The notes: generated by a model not told the origin, from the sequence alone. Shown: positions 26,465-35,985, counted from the first letter of the stretch. The stretch is 64,000 nt of DNA from Siccirubricoccus deserti (GCF_014283215.1 NZ_JACOMF010000004.1:124001-188000); one strand, 5' to 3'. Made by a program: numbers and translations.

Positions 26465-27853
26465 TTACTCCGCCGCGAGCGGGGGCTCCGCCTGCACCTC
26501 TGCCCAGACATCGTCCAGCGCGCGGCGGAAGCGCAACAGCATCTCCTGTACCTCCGCCGCGGTGATGATCAGCGGCGGAGTGAAGGCCATGCGGTCACCG
26601 ATGGCGCGGATGATGAGGCCGGCGGCGATGCAGGCATCCTGCACCCGCTGCCCAACCTTGGCCGAGACCGGGAAGGGCGTGCGGGCAGCCTTGTCCGCCA
26701 TCAGCTCCACCCCGGCGATGAGGCCGACGCCACGGACATCGCCGACCAGCGGATGCTCGCGCAGCGCCTCCAGCCCTTCGAGGAACACCGGCGAGACGGC
26801 CCGCACATGGCCGAGGATGTCGCGCTCCTCGTAGATCGCCAGCGTCTCCAGCGCGACGGCGCAGGCGACAGGGTGGCCGCCGTAGGTGAAGCCGTGGCCG
26901 AAGCGGCCGTTCTTCCTGCTGCCCTCGATCAGCGCCGCATGGATGCGGTCCGAGATCAGCAGCGCGGACAGCGGCTGGTAGCTGGCGGTGAGCTGCTTGG
27001 CGCAGGACAGCATGTCCGGCTGGATGCCATAGGTTTCGCTGCCCCAGCGGTTGCCGGTACGGCCGAAGCCGCAGATCACCTCATCGGCGACGAAGAGGAT
27101 GTCATGCTTCTTCAGTACCGCCTGGATCGCCTGGAAATAGCCGCGCGGCGGGGTCAGCGCGCCGCCGCCGCCTTGCACCGGCTCGGCGAAGAAGGCGGCG
27201 ATGGTCTCCGGCCCCTCGCGCTCGATCAGCTGTTCCAGCTCGGCAGCCATGCGGGCGCTGAAGGCGTCCTCGGTCTCGCCCGGGGTGTGCTCGCGGTAGT
27301 AGTTCGGGTTGGAGATGTGCAGGAAGCGGTCGGACAGCGGCAGGTCGAAATCAAGGTGCATCAGCGGCTGGCCGGAAAGCGATGCTGCCGCCACCGTGTT
27401 GCCGTGGTAGCCGCGCAGCCGGCCGATCAGCTTCTTCTTGTGTGGCCGCCCGATCAGGTTGTTGAAGTACCAGATGATCTTGATGGCGGCATCGTTCGAT
27501 TCCGAGCCGCTGCTTTGGAACAGCACGTGATTGAGGCCAGGCGGGGCGATCTCCGCCAGCTTCTCGGCGAGCCGGACGGAGGGCGCGTGCCCCATGCCGG
27601 AGAAGGTGTGGTAGTAGGGCAGTTCCAGCATCTGCCTGTAGGCCGCATCCGCCAGCCGCTTCTCCGAGAAGCCGAGGCTGGCGCACCACAGCGCCGCCAT
27701 GCCCTCGATGTAGTCCTTGCCCTCGGTGTCGTAGACCCGGCAGCCCTCGCCCCGGGTGATCAGGATGGCGCCGTCGCGGCCATGGGCGTCGAGGTCGGTC
27801 TGCTGGTGGACCATATGGGCGATATCGGCGGCGTGCAGGCTGTTGGGGCGCAT
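26465..27853 (-). CDS. Class III PLP-dependent aminotransferase (omega-amino acid type)
   Basis: A 462-residue fold-type I aminotransferase of class III. The cofactor site is clear: [13 protein letters not shown] (phosphate cradle), [27 protein letters not shown] (Asp that contacts the pyridine nitrogen) and the Schiff-base lysine in [15 protein letters not shown]. It transfers amino groups from omega-amino acids, polyamines or beta-alanine to pyruvate or 2-oxoglutarate. ATG 27853 with GGAGAG seven bases upstream is the start; it is divergent from an MFS gene across 200 bases, suggesting joint control. Confidence 0.93.
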   Translation of the reverse strand: MRPNSLHAADIAHMVHQQTDLDAHGRDGAILITRGEGCRVYDTEGKDYIEGMAALWCASLGFSEKRLADAAYRQMLELPYYHTFSGMGHAPSVRLAEKLAEIAPPGLNHVLFQSSGSESNDAAIKIIWYFNNLIGRPHKKKLIGRLRGYHGNTVAAASLSGQPLMHLDFDLPLSDRFLHISNPNYYREHTPGETEDAFSARMAAELEQLIEREGPETIAAFFAEPVQGGGGALTPPRGYFQAIQAVLKKHDILFVADEVICGFGRTGNRWGSETYGIQPDMLSCAKQLTASYQPLSALLISDRIHAALIEGSRKNGRFGHGFTYGGHPVACAVALETLAIYEERDILGHVRAVSPVFLEGLEALREHPLVGDVRGVGLIAGVELMADKAARTPFPVSAKVGQRVQDACIAAGLIIRAIGDRMAFTPPLIITAAEVQEMLLRFRRALDDVWAEVQAEPPLAAE

Positions 27854-28052
27854 TGCAGGCTCTCCGGAGGGGAAGCCGCATGGTGACGACAAGCCGGCCC
27901 CGGCTGCAAGCGCCAGCGTTTCAGGCGCAGGAGTCTTCCATCCGCACGGGTCTGCCCCCCGATCCAGGGGGTTTTCCCCGGCCCCTGATCCGGCCCAACA
28001 TGGCGGAGACGCCTGGCTGCTCCAGATCGGCCAGGCAAGGGGAACGCTAGCC

Positions 28053-29258
28053 ATGGCCCAACAGGGCAACGCCGCCTGGACAGCGGGGGAGGTGCGCACG
28101 CTCGTGCTCGTCTCCGCCGCGCATCTGGTCAGCCATGTGCACCATCTGGTGCTGCCGCCACTGTTTCCGCTGCTGCGCGACCAGCTGGGGGTCAGCTTCA
28201 TCGAGCTTGGCCTGGCACTGACGCTCTACAACATCGTCTCCGGCGTGACCCAGGCGCCGATGGGCTTCGCGGTGGACCGCTACGGGTCGCGTCCGGTGCT
28301 GGTGGCGGGGCTTGGGCTGGCGGCGGTGGCGCTGACCCTGCTGGCGCTGCTGCCGAGCTACCCGATGCTGCTGGCAGCCTCGGCGCTGCTGGGCCTCGCC
28401 AATGCGGTCTACCACCCGGCGGATTACGAGATGCTGTCGCGCGGCATCGCCGAGGCTCGCATCGGCCGTGCCTTCTCCATCCACACCTTCGCCGGCTACC
28501 TTGGCGGAGCGCTGGCGCCGGCGCTGATGCTGGGGCTGGCGAGCCTTGGCGGGCTGACGGCGGCGCTGCTGGCGGCCGGCGCGCTGGCCCTGGCGGCGGC
28601 GCTGCCGCTGGCCCTCGCCACCATGCCGGCACGGCCGGTGGTCCGGGTGGTCGAGGCGGCGCCGGCCGGCATGGCCTCGGTGGTGACGCCGGCGGTGATC
28701 CTGCTGACCCTGTTCTTCGCCCTGCTGAACCTCTCGACGGGAGGGATCCAGAATTTCTCAGTGGTGGCGCTGGTGGAAGGGCATGGCATCGATTTCGCCG
28801 TCGCCACCATGGCGCTCTCGGCCTTCCTGCTGCTGAGCGCCTTTGGCGTGCTGGCCGGGGGCAGCATTGCCGACCGCACCCGGCGGCATGGCGAGGTGGC
28901 GGCGCTGGGCTTCGGACTGACCGGGGCGCTGATCGCCGCGGTCGGGCTGGTGCCGATGGGGCCGGTGGCCCTGGTCAGTGCGCTGGGGCTCGCCGGCTTC
29001 CTCTCGGGCATGATCATGCCCTCACGCGACATGCTGGTGCGCGCCGCGGCGCCGCCCGGCGCGGTCGGGCGGGTGTTCGGTATCGTCACCACCGGCTTCA
29101 ACATTGGCGGCGCGGTGGGGCCGATGATCTACGGGCTGCTGATGGACCGCGGCCAGCCGCTGTTGGTCTTCGCCGCCTCTGTGTTCTTCATCGTGGCGAC
29201 CATGGCGATGGCGCTGGTCGGCCAGCGCCGTACCAGGCGGGTGGTGGTGGCGGAATAG
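28053..29258 (+). CDS. MFS transporter
   Basis: A 401-residue major facilitator with 12 predicted membrane segments. Motif A-like sequence [20 protein letters not shown] follows TM2, and a second copy [14 protein letters not shown] lies between TM8 and TM9. The early [20 protein letters not shown] segment has several histidines in TM1. Direction of transport and substrate are not evident; the divergent omega-aminotransferase makes an amine or amino acid one possibility (inference). The start at 28053 follows AAGGGGAA. Confidence 0.88.
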   Translation: MAQQGNAAWTAGEVRTLVLVSAAHLVSHVHHLVLPPLFPLLRDQLGVSFIELGLALTLYNIVSGVTQAPMGFAVDRYGSRPVLVAGLGLAAVALTLLALLPSYPMLLAASALLGLANAVYHPADYEMLSRGIAEARIGRAFSIHTFAGYLGGALAPALMLGLASLGGLTAALLAAGALALAAALPLALATMPARPVVRVVEAAPAGMASVVTPAVILLTLFFALLNLSTGGIQNFSVVALVEGHGIDFAVATMALSAFLLLSAFGVLAGGSIADRTRRHGEVAALGFGLTGALIAAVGLVPMGPVALVSALGLAGFLSGMIMPSRDMLVRAAAPPGAVGRVFGIVTTGFNIGGAVGPMIYGLLMDRGQPLLVFAASVFFIVATMAMALVGQRRTRRVVVAE

Positions 29259-29368
29259 ACGGTTGTCGTAGAATGGATTCACGCTCCGGCGGCTTCGCGC
29301 CGGGGGGATCGCGGGCCAAGCGGTGCCGCCGAAAAGGCTGTTCCCGCACGAGAAGGGACGCGCCTTCG

Positions 29369-29760
29369 TCAGCTGCGATGCCGGTCATAGAGGTAGCCGG
29401 GTGTCAGTTGCCGGCCGCCGAAATTTTCATTCGTGAAGGCGCCAAGGGGCTGGGCCGCGCGGCAGCGGGCAGGGATAGGCCTGCGCCGCGAAGCGCATCA
29501 GGCCGTCGACCGGCCCCTCCTGCGCGGGCTCCGGATGGGCAGCGCCCGGGAAACAAAGGCGACGACAGCCTCGCCGAGCTTTGGCGGATTGGAAACACGC
29601 CGTCATCGCCACAGAGGCCATGCCGAGCAGGCTGACCGTGTGGGGGACGATCACGCCGGACATGATGCCGAGGGTGAACGACCCGCCAAAGCCTGGGTGT
29701 GCGAATCAGCTCGGCACGGAAGCCGCGATTTCCATGCCAGCAACGAAGGGCCGGAACGGA
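29369..29760 (-). pseudogene. Probable decayed gene, unidentified
   Basis: This 540-base stretch (29259-29799) has no intact gene. On the minus strand, protein-like text is spread over several frames: VAGMEIAASVPS then a stop; HPGFGGSFTLGIMSGVIVPH and TVSLLGMASVAMTACFQSAK in a second frame; KLGEAVVAFVSRALPIR in a third frame, then an in-frame TGA, and QPLGAFTNENFGGRQLTPGY ending at a stop at 29369. Codon choice in these pieces matches neighbouring genes. I read it as the C-terminal remains of one gene with at least two frameshifts and two stops. I cannot name the family. A chance explanation remains possible in GC-rich DNA. Confidence 0.4.
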
Positions 29761-29799
29761 TGGTACCCCGGTGCTCTGCCGAACTCGTGTCGCCGCGAT

Positions 29800-30069
29800 T
29801 CAGCGCGGCTTGTCGGGCTCCGGCTCATCGGTGGAATAGGCGTCCTCGATGCCCGGCCGGTCGCGGCGGGTGGGGAAGACATCGACCGGGCCGCCGAACT
29901 CGGCGCCGCGCTCGGCACGGTCGCCGGGCTGGGCATCATCGGTGCCAATCGGCCGGTCGATGGTGCCGGAGGCGCGCTCGCGCCCCTGGCGCTGGTCCTG
30001 ACCGGGTGGCGGTGTCGCCGGACCGGGGACGGCGCGGCCGGCATCATTTGGCGGCTTGGGGTCGGCCAT
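29800..30069 (-). CDS. Small proline-rich hydrophilic protein
   Basis: Eighty-nine residues, highly charged and rich in Pro, Gly, Asp and Arg (MADPKPPNDAGRAVPGPATP at the N-terminus, EDAYSTDEPEPDKPR at the end), with no hydrophobic core, so probably disordered. AAGGA lies eight bases before the ATG, which favours it being real. No family recognised. It is followed on the same strand by the decayed locus and is divergent from the DUF1272 gene. Confidence 0.55.
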   Translation of the reverse strand: MADPKPPNDAGRAVPGPATPPPGQDQRQGRERASGTIDRPIGTDDAQPGDRAERGAEFGGPVDVFPTRRDRPGIEDAYSTDEPEPDKPR

Positions 30070-30168
30070 GGCAGGATTCCTTCGCGGTCTGCCTCAGGCA
30101 ACGCGGCGCGGCGCCACGGGGTTCGCCCGCCGCCGGCCCGACCCGGCCGCGCATCGAAGGAGGCCCGC

Positions 30169-30414
30169 TTGCTTGAACTCCGCCCCTGCTGCGAATGCTG
30201 CGGCACCGACCTGCCGCCCGAGAGCACCGCGGCCCGCATCTGCTCCTATGAATGCACCTTCTGCGCTGGCTGCGCTGAGGGCGTCCTGGCCGGCCGCTGC
30301 CCGAATTGCGGCGGCGAGCTGGTCCGCCGGCCGATCCGCCCGGCCGAGCGGCTGCTGAAGCACCCTGCCGGCACGGTGCGGAAGGTCAAGCCGCAGGGCT
30401 GCGTCGCCGCGTAA
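30169..30414 (+). CDS. DUF1272 zinc-ribbon-like protein
   Basis: An 81-residue protein of the DUF1272 family with a cysteine-rich core: CCECCGTDLPP, ICSYECTFCAGCAEG, CPNCGGELVRRP. These four CxxC-type pairs are expected to bind one or two zinc ions. The likely start is TTG at 30169, supported by a near-perfect GAAGGAGG at 30156-30163 five bases upstream and by the family opening L-E-L-R-P. The role is unknown. It ends 41 bases before the convergent aldehyde dehydrogenase stop. Confidence 0.85.
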   Translation: MLELRPCCECCGTDLPPESTAARICSYECTFCAGCAEGVLAGRCPNCGGELVRRPIRPAERLLKHPAGTVRKVKPQGCVAA

Positions 30415-30455
30415 GCGGCGCGGGACCAAGGCACCGCGTAAGCGGCGCCGGCCAC

Positions 30456-31817
30456 CTACCGCAGGACCCGACGCGCCAGCCGCCCTGCCCCCGGCCCGCG
30501 CGGCGGATCGAAAAGCCGCGCCAGGCTCCAGCGCCCGTGCCGGACCCGGGCGCGCAAGATGCTGAATTCGCGGAATCCCGCCTCGCCATTGCGCCGGCCG
30601 AAGCCGGAGGCGCCGACGCCGCCGAACGCCAGCGCGGGAAAGGCGGCGTATTCCAGGCAGCGGCCGCTGACGATGGCGCCGCTGCGGGTGACGGCCGCCA
30701 CCGCCCGCTCCTCCGCCGCCGTCGCACCGAACAGGTAGATCGCCAGCGGCGCCGGCCGCGCCGCGATCCAGCCGAGCGCCGCGGCCAGATCCGGCTGCGG
30801 CGCCAGCGCCAGCACCGGGCCGAAGATCTCCTCCGCATGCAGGGGGTGGTCGGCCGGCGCCTCGGCAATGGCCAGCGCGCGCCGGCGGCCCGGTCCGTCC
30901 CCGGCCAGCGGTGTCAGCCGGGCCCCGGCGCAGAGCGTGGCCAGCCGCGCCGCCTGGGGTTCGTTCACCACTGCCGTCTCCGGCAGGCCGATGCGGGTGG
31001 CGCGACAGGCGGCGAGGAACTCTGCTGGCGCCTGGCCGATCAGCAGCACTGTATCGGGGGCGATGCAGGTCTGCCCGGCATTCACCGCCTTGCCTGCCAG
31101 GATTGCCCGCGCTGCCTGCGCCAGATCGGCGCCCGGCAGCACCAGCGCCGGGCATTTGCCGCCGAGTTCCAGGGTGACCGGCACCAGATTGGCCGCCGCC
31201 GCCTGCATCACCCGCCGGCCAGTGGCGGTGCCGCCGGTGAAGACCAGATGGTCCCAGGGCTGTCCGGCGAACTCCGCGGCAACCTCCGGCCCGCCCTGGA
31301 TGGTGCGGGCGACATCCTCGCCCAGCGCCTCCTCCAGCAGTGAGGCCAGCAGCGCCGCGCTGCGTGGCGTCGCCTCGGCCGGCTTCAGGGCGATGCGGTT
31401 GCCGGCGGCCAGCGCATCCACCGCCGGCAGCAGGGCAAGCTGCACCGGGTAGTTCCACGGCGCCATGATGCCGATGACACCCTTCGGCACGTATTCCTGC
31501 CGCGCACTGGCGGGCAGGAAGGCGAAGGGCACGCCAATCCGCCGTGGCCTCGCCCAGCGCCGCAGCCGGGACCGGGCATGGCGGGCGGCATCGACCACCA
31601 GCTTCACGTCGGCCAGCAAGGTCTCCACCGTGCTGCGTTCACCGTAATCTTCATCGAGGGCGGTGATCACCTCATCCGCCCGGCGCAGCAGCGTGGCCGC
31701 CAGCGCGGCCAGCAGGGCGCGGCGGCGGTCCAGCGGTAGCGGGCCGTCGCGGGCCTCGGCGGCGCGGAGGTCGGCGAGGGCTTCGGCCGGGGTGGAAGCG
31801 GGCCGGTGTCCCTCCAT
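30456..31817 (-). CDS. Aldehyde dehydrogenase, coniferyl-aldehyde dehydrogenase-like
   Basis: A 453-residue ALDH of the short class 3/coniferyl aldehyde dehydrogenase (CalB) type, oxidising aromatic or aliphatic aldehydes with NAD(P)+. Catalytic elements are present: IMAPWNYPVQL (oxyanion Asn), VFTGGTATGRRV (cofactor loop), VTLELGGKCPALV (general-base Glu) and NAGQTCIAPD (nucleophilic Cys). The C-terminal FGGVGASGFGRRNGEAGFRE is typical of this subgroup. Transcribed leftward after a REP-like inverted pair; the acyl-CoA dehydrogenase operon lies upstream. Confidence 0.92.
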   Translation of the reverse strand: MEGHRPASTPAEALADLRAAEARDGPLPLDRRRALLAALAATLLRRADEVITALDEDYGERSTVETLLADVKLVVDAARHARSRLRRWARPRRIGVPFAFLPASARQEYVPKGVIGIMAPWNYPVQLALLPAVDALAAGNRIALKPAEATPRSAALLASLLEEALGEDVARTIQGGPEVAAEFAGQPWDHLVFTGGTATGRRVMQAAAANLVPVTLELGGKCPALVLPGADLAQAARAILAGKAVNAGQTCIAPDTVLLIGQAPAEFLAACRATRIGLPETAVVNEPQAARLATLCAGARLTPLAGDGPGRRRALAIAEAPADHPLHAEEIFGPVLALAPQPDLAAALGWIAARPAPLAIYLFGATAAEERAVAAVTRSGAIVSGRCLEYAAFPALAFGGVGASGFGRRNGEAGFREFSILRARVRHGRWSLARLFDPPRGPGAGRLARRVLR

Positions 31818-31870
31818 CAGGCGGCCAGAAGACGCCGAAGCCGGCCGCGCCGCATCGCCCCGATCGGCAC

Positions 31871-31942
31871 GGCCGGGCTTGACCGGCCATCCAACCGCCT
31901 GCCGTCACCCGGCACCCGGATGCGCGGGTCAAGCCCGCGCAT
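31871..31942. repeat. REP-like inverted pair (BIME-type element)
   Basis: Two related palindromes face each other. The first, cgggcttgaccggccatcc at 31874-31892, contains GGCCGG-GCTTGA-CCGGCC. The second, ggatgcgcgggtcaagcccg at 31918-31937, contains ATGCGCGGG-TCAAG-CCCGCGCAT (31920-31942) and is nearly the reverse complement of the first. The 148-base gap between two same-strand genes holds nothing else. Such pairs are typical of dispersed extragenic repeats. Confidence 0.7.
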
Positions 31943-31965
31943 AGCGGGAGATGGGCGCAGGTCCG

Positions 31966-33093
31966 CTATGCCACCTGATCCGCAAGCCGGTCCAGGTGCC
32001 AGGCGGTGTCGCCGAACATGTGCTCGATCACCATCACCCGCCGGAAGTAGTGGCCCACCGCATACTCGTCGGTCATGCCGATGCCGCCATGCAGCTGCAC
32101 CGCATTCTGGCTGACGAAACGCCCGGCCTGGCCGACACCGACCTTGGCCATGGAGATGCTGCGGGCCCGCTCCGCCGGATCGGCCTCCGCCACGCTCATC
32201 GCCGCCAGCATCGCCATGGAGCGGCCCTGCTCCATCGCCACCAGCATCTCCGCGGCGCGGTGCTGCAGCGCCTGGTTCTCGCCGATCGGCTTGCCGAATT
32301 GCTGGCGGGTCTTGAGGTAGTCGAGCGTCATGGCCTGCATCGCTTCCATGGCGCCGATCACCTCGGCCGAGGTCGCGGCGATGCCGGCCTCGACCACCTG
32401 CTCGATCACCGGCAGGGCCTGGTCCACCTCGCCAAGCAGCATGGCCGGCACGCCGGAGAGGGCGATCTCCGCCGCCCTCGTGCCGTCGCGCAGCGCATAG
32501 CCACGCCGCGTCACCCCCTCGGCCGCCGCATCCACGAGAAACAGCGAAATTCCTTCGCGCTCGTCGCGGCTGCCGCCGGTGCGGGCGCTGACGATCAGCC
32601 TGTCGGCGCAATCGCCGTGCAGGACCACGCTTTTCGCGCCTTCCAGCACATAGCCGCCGTTGCTCCTCGTCGCCGCGGTCAGCACATCGGTGATGTCGTA
32701 GCGCGACTGCCGCTCGTAATGCGCGAAGGCAAGCTTGGTCTCGCCGCCGGCGATCGCGGGCAGGATCTCGCCCTGCTGCGCCGCATCGCCGGCAAGGCGG
32801 ATCGCCGTGGCGCCCAGCACCACCGTCGCCAGATAGGGCTCCAGCACCAGATGCCGGCCGAAGGCCTGCATCAGCAGCATCACGTCGACGGCACCGCCGC
32901 CGAAGCCGCCATGCTCCTCGGCGATCGGCAGGCCGAGCAGGCCGAGCTCGGCATATTGCGCCCAGAGCTTCGGGCTCCAGCCCTCGGGCGCCTTCAGCAG
33001 CTGCTTGCGCTGGTCGAAGGCGTATTCATCCGCCAGCAGCCGGGTGACGCTCTCGGTCAGCAGACGCTGGTCGTCGGTCAGGTCGAAGTCCAT
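31966..33093 (-). CDS. Acyl-CoA dehydrogenase (smaller partner)
   Basis: A 375-residue FAD-dependent acyl-CoA dehydrogenase. It has the N-terminal helical domain (MDFDLTDDQRLLTESVTRLL), the shortened middle beta-domain and the C-terminal helices with RQQFGKPIGENQALQHRAAE and VQLHGGIGMTDEYAVGHYFR. Oxidises an acyl-CoA to the enoyl-CoA, passing electrons to ETF. Its ATG shares one base with the stop of the other dehydrogenase, so they are co-translated. Such unequal adjacent pairs often form alpha2beta2 heterotetramers for bulky or branched substrates (known for steroid side-chain enzymes; inference here). Confidence 0.93.
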   Translation of the reverse strand: MDFDLTDDQRLLTESVTRLLADEYAFDQRKQLLKAPEGWSPKLWAQYAELGLLGLPIAEEHGGFGGGAVDVMLLMQAFGRHLVLEPYLATVVLGATAIRLAGDAAQQGEILPAIAGGETKLAFAHYERQSRYDITDVLTAATRSNGGYVLEGAKSVVLHGDCADRLIVSARTGGSRDEREGISLFLVDAAAEGVTRRGYALRDGTRAAEIALSGVPAMLLGEVDQALPVIEQVVEAGIAATSAEVIGAMEAMQAMTLDYLKTRQQFGKPIGENQALQHRAAEMLVAMEQGRSMAMLAAMSVAEADPAERARSISMAKVGVGQAGRFVSQNAVQLHGGIGMTDEYAVGHYFRRVMVIEHMFGDTAWHLDRLADQVA

Positions 33094-34298
33094 CAGAGCC
33101 CCAGCACTGCTTTGTTGAGGATGTTCTTCTGAATCTCATTGGTCCCGCCATAGATCGAGGCGGCACGCAGCATGAGATAGGCCGGCGCCATCTGCGGCGC
33201 CCATTCCGGCAGCACCGCCGGCTCGTTGGTCAGCGCCGCCAGCTCCTGCGTCCAGGCCGGCATCGCCTGCGGCCCGCCGACATCCATCACCAGCTCCGAG
33301 GTGCCCTGCAGCAACTCGGTGCCCTTGATCTTGAGGACGGAGGAAAGCGGGTCCGGCCGGCCGTCCTTCGACTTGTCATAGGCCGAGACCACCCGCATCT
33401 GGGTGATCTCCAGCGCCTTCATGTCGATCTCCAGCTGGGCGACCCGGGTGCGGAAGCCGCGATCCTCGATCAGCGGCTTGCCGTTCATCCGGACCTCGCG
33501 CGCCACCTCCTTGGCGAAGCGCACCCGCTCCTTCGACCTGCCGAGGCGGGCGATGCCGGTGCGCTCATTGCCCAGCAGGTATTTGGCGACGCTCCAGCCG
33601 CGGTTCTCCTCGCCGACGAGATTCTCCACCGGCACCTTCACATCGGTGAAGAACACCTCGTTGAGATGGTGGCTGCCGTCGATCGAGATGATCGGCCGAA
33701 CCTCGACACCCGGCGTCCTCATGTCCACCAGGATGAAGGAGATGCCCTCCTGGCGCTTCGCCGCCTGCGGGTTGGTGCGCACCAGGACGAAGCACCAATC
33801 GGCGTTGTGCGCGGTGGAGGTCCAGATCTTCTGGCCGTTGATGACGTAGTGGTCACCCTCCTTCACCGCCCGTGTCTTCAGGCTGGCGAGATCGGAGCCG
33901 GCGCCGGGCTCGGAGAAGCCCTGGCACCACCATTCGTCGAGGTTGGCGGCGGCCGGCAGGTAGCGGCGCTTCTGCGCCTCCGTGCCGAACTGGATCAGCA
34001 CCGGGCCGAGCATGGTGATGTTGAAGGAGGAGACCTCGGGCGCCGGCGCCGCCAGATTCTCCTCGAGGAAGATCATCTTCTGCACCGAGGTCCAGCCCGG
34101 CCCGCCCCATTCCTCCGGCCAGGAATAGGCCGCCCAGCCGCGCTTGTTCAGGATGCGCTGCCAGGTGACGACATCCTGCTTGCGGGCGGGGTAGCCCAGC
34201 CGCATGCGGTCGCGGATGTCCTTCGGAAGATTGTCGCGGATGAACGCCCGCACCTCGTCGCGGAATGCGACTTCCTCGGGCGTGTAGCGCAGGTCCAT
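33093..34298 (-). CDS. Acyl-CoA dehydrogenase (larger partner)
   Basis: A 401-residue acyl-CoA dehydrogenase. Seen are the FAD-binding WWCQGFSEPGAGSDLASLKT, the middle-domain GQKIWTSTAHNADWCFVLVR and the C-terminal IYGGTNEIQKNILNKAVLGL. The residue before GTNE, which is the catalytic Glu in medium-chain enzymes, is Gly here, so the base must come from another position or from the partner subunit. The ATG at 34298 has GGGAGGG eight bases upstream; longer in-frame starts overlap the divergent amidase region. First gene of a two-gene operon. Confidence 0.93.
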   Translation of the reverse strand: MDLRYTPEEVAFRDEVRAFIRDNLPKDIRDRMRLGYPARKQDVVTWQRILNKRGWAAYSWPEEWGGPGWTSVQKMIFLEENLAAPAPEVSSFNITMLGPVLIQFGTEAQKRRYLPAAANLDEWWCQGFSEPGAGSDLASLKTRAVKEGDHYVINGQKIWTSTAHNADWCFVLVRTNPQAAKRQEGISFILVDMRTPGVEVRPIISIDGSHHLNEVFFTDVKVPVENLVGEENRGWSVAKYLLGNERTGIARLGRSKERVRFAKEVAREVRMNGKPLIEDRGFRTRVAQLEIDMKALEITQMRVVSAYDKSKDGRPDPLSSVLKIKGTELLQGTSELVMDVGGPQAMPAWTQELAALTNEPAVLPEWAPQMAPAYLMLRAASIYGGTNEIQKNILNKAVLGL

Positions 34299-34425
34299 GG
34301 ACCGTCCCTCCCATGCGTTGTCCGGACTTTGCCCCGGCCGCGGGTCCCGGGGCAAGGGCGGGCGACGCTTGCCGCTGCCGGCGGGACCGACGCATCCTGC
34401 GCCGAAGCAACGGAGATTGGCCCGC

Positions 34426-35832
34426 ATGACCGAAGCCTGGCAGCTGGATGCCACCGACATCGCCCGCCTCATCCGCCTCGGCCGGCTCTCGGCGCGGGAG
34501 GCCACGCAATCGGCGCTGGACCGGCTGCATGCGGTGAATCCCAGGGTGAATGCGGTGGTGCGGGTGCTGGAGGCGGAGGCGCTGGCCGCCGCGGATGCGG
34601 CCGATGCCGCAAGGGCGCGCGGCGAGACCCTCGGCCCGCTGCATGGCGTGCCCGTCACCACCAAGGTGAACGTCGATCAGAAGGGGCTGCCGACCGACAA
34701 TGGGGTGGTCGCCTTCCGCGACGCCATCGCCGCCGAGGATGGGCCGGTGGTCGCCAACCTCCGCCGCGCCGGCGCCATCATCATCGGCCGCACCAACACC
34801 CCCGCCTTCTCGATGCGGCTGTTCACCGACAATGAATTGCATGGCGCCACCCTCAATCCGTGGGACCGCGGCCGGACGCCGGGCGGCTCCTCCGGCGGCG
34901 CGGGCGCCGCGGCGGCGAGCGGCATCGGCGCCATCGCCATGGGCAACGACATTGCCGGCTCGATCCGCTGGCCGGCCTTCTGCAACGGCGTGGTCGGGCT
35001 GCGGCCGAGCCTTGGCCGGGTTTCGGCGATGAACCCGTCGCAGCCGCTGGCGCGTACCCTCTCGGCGCAGTGGATGTCGATGAACGGGCCGCTGGTGCGC
35101 AGCGTGCGCGACGCCAGGCTGGCCCTCGCCCCGCTGGCGGCGCGCGACGTGCGGGACAACCGCTGGACGCCGGCACCGTTGGAGGGCCCGCCGCCGGCCC
35201 GGCCGATCCGTGTCGCCCTGGTGCCCGCCCCGGATGGCGCGCCGACCGAGCCGGCACTGCAGGAGGCGGTACGCCGCGCCGGCAAGCTGCTTGAAGCCGC
35301 CGGATATTGTGTGGAGGAGCCCACCCACCCCGGCTTCGCCGAGCTTACTCGGTTGTGGCACGCGCTCGGTGTCACCGATGTGTTCGGCGCGCTCGGCGAG
35401 CTCATCCTCCGCCATGGCGATGCCGGCATCCGCAACTCGGTCGAATCCTGGGTGGCGCTGCACCCGCCGGCGGATCTGGCCGGCTACCGCGCGGCGATCG
35501 CGGGGCGCGACGCCATGCTCCACCGCTGGACGATGTTCCTGGAGGAGTATCCGCTGGTGGTGCTGCCCGGCGGCGGCGAGCAGGCGCTGCCGGTGGGGCT
35601 CGACACCTCGGGCGTCGAGGGCGTGAAGCGGGCGCTGGCGGCGGCGCATACCCAGGTGGGGCTGCCGGTGCTCGGGCTGCCGGTGCTGGCGGTCCCGCTC
35701 GGCCAGGCGGACGGGCTGCCGCTCGGCGTGCAGGTGATGGCCGGGCGGTTCCGCGAGGATCTGGCGCTCGATGCCGGCGAAGTCATCGAGGCCGCGGAAG
35801 GGCCGATGCGGCCGATCGACCCTCGCTGGTGA
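34426..35832 (+). CDS. Amidase-signature family hydrolase
   Basis: A 468-residue serine amidase of the GatA-like amidase-signature group. The Ser-cisSer-Lys triad is visible: Lys in GVPVTTKVNVDQKG, the cis-Ser in GGSSGGAGAAAASG, and the nucleophile in MGNDIAGSIRWPA. It hydrolyses an amide to acid and ammonia in the cytosol. No GatB/GatC neighbours, so it is a catabolic amidase rather than a transamidation subunit. The ATG at 34426 is divergent from the acyl-CoA dehydrogenase operon across 127 bases. Substrate unknown. Confidence 0.92.
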   Translation: MTEAWQLDATDIARLIRLGRLSAREATQSALDRLHAVNPRVNAVVRVLEAEALAAADAADAARARGETLGPLHGVPVTTKVNVDQKGLPTDNGVVAFRDAIAAEDGPVVANLRRAGAIIIGRTNTPAFSMRLFTDNELHGATLNPWDRGRTPGGSSGGAGAAAASGIGAIAMGNDIAGSIRWPAFCNGVVGLRPSLGRVSAMNPSQPLARTLSAQWMSMNGPLVRSVRDARLALAPLAARDVRDNRWTPAPLEGPPPARPIRVALVPAPDGAPTEPALQEAVRRAGKLLEAAGYCVEEPTHPGFAELTRLWHALGVTDVFGALGELILRHGDAGIRNSVESWVALHPPADLAGYRAAIAGRDAMLHRWTMFLEEYPLVVLPGGGEQALPVGLDTSGVEGVKRALAAAHTQVGLPVLGLPVLAVPLGQADGLPLGVQVMAGRFREDLALDAGEVIEAAEGPMRPIDPRW

Positions 35833-35898
35833 CAGGGGCGGCCAGCGCGCGGCACCGCTTCGCAACGGGCGAAGGCTGTGCTACCGGGGTGCGGCATT

Positions 35899-35985
35899 GG
35901 GGGCGTGGCGGAATTGGTAGACGCAGGGCACTCAAAATGCCCCGGCCTTCGGGCCTTGCCGGTTCGAGTCCGGCCGCCCCTACCA
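35899..35985 (+). tRNA. tRNA-Leu(CAA), CCA encoded
   Basis: Acceptor arms GGGGGCG (35899-35905) and CGCCCCT (35975-35981) pair with one terminal G.T; anticodon stem GGGCA/TGCCC encloses loop CTCAAAA with anticodon CAA (reads UUG). A long variable arm (CCGGCCTTCGGGCC type) identifies a class II leucine tRNA, and the T arm GCCGG-TTCGAGT-CCGGC is intact. Discriminator A and genomic CCA end at 35985. Confidence 0.96.
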
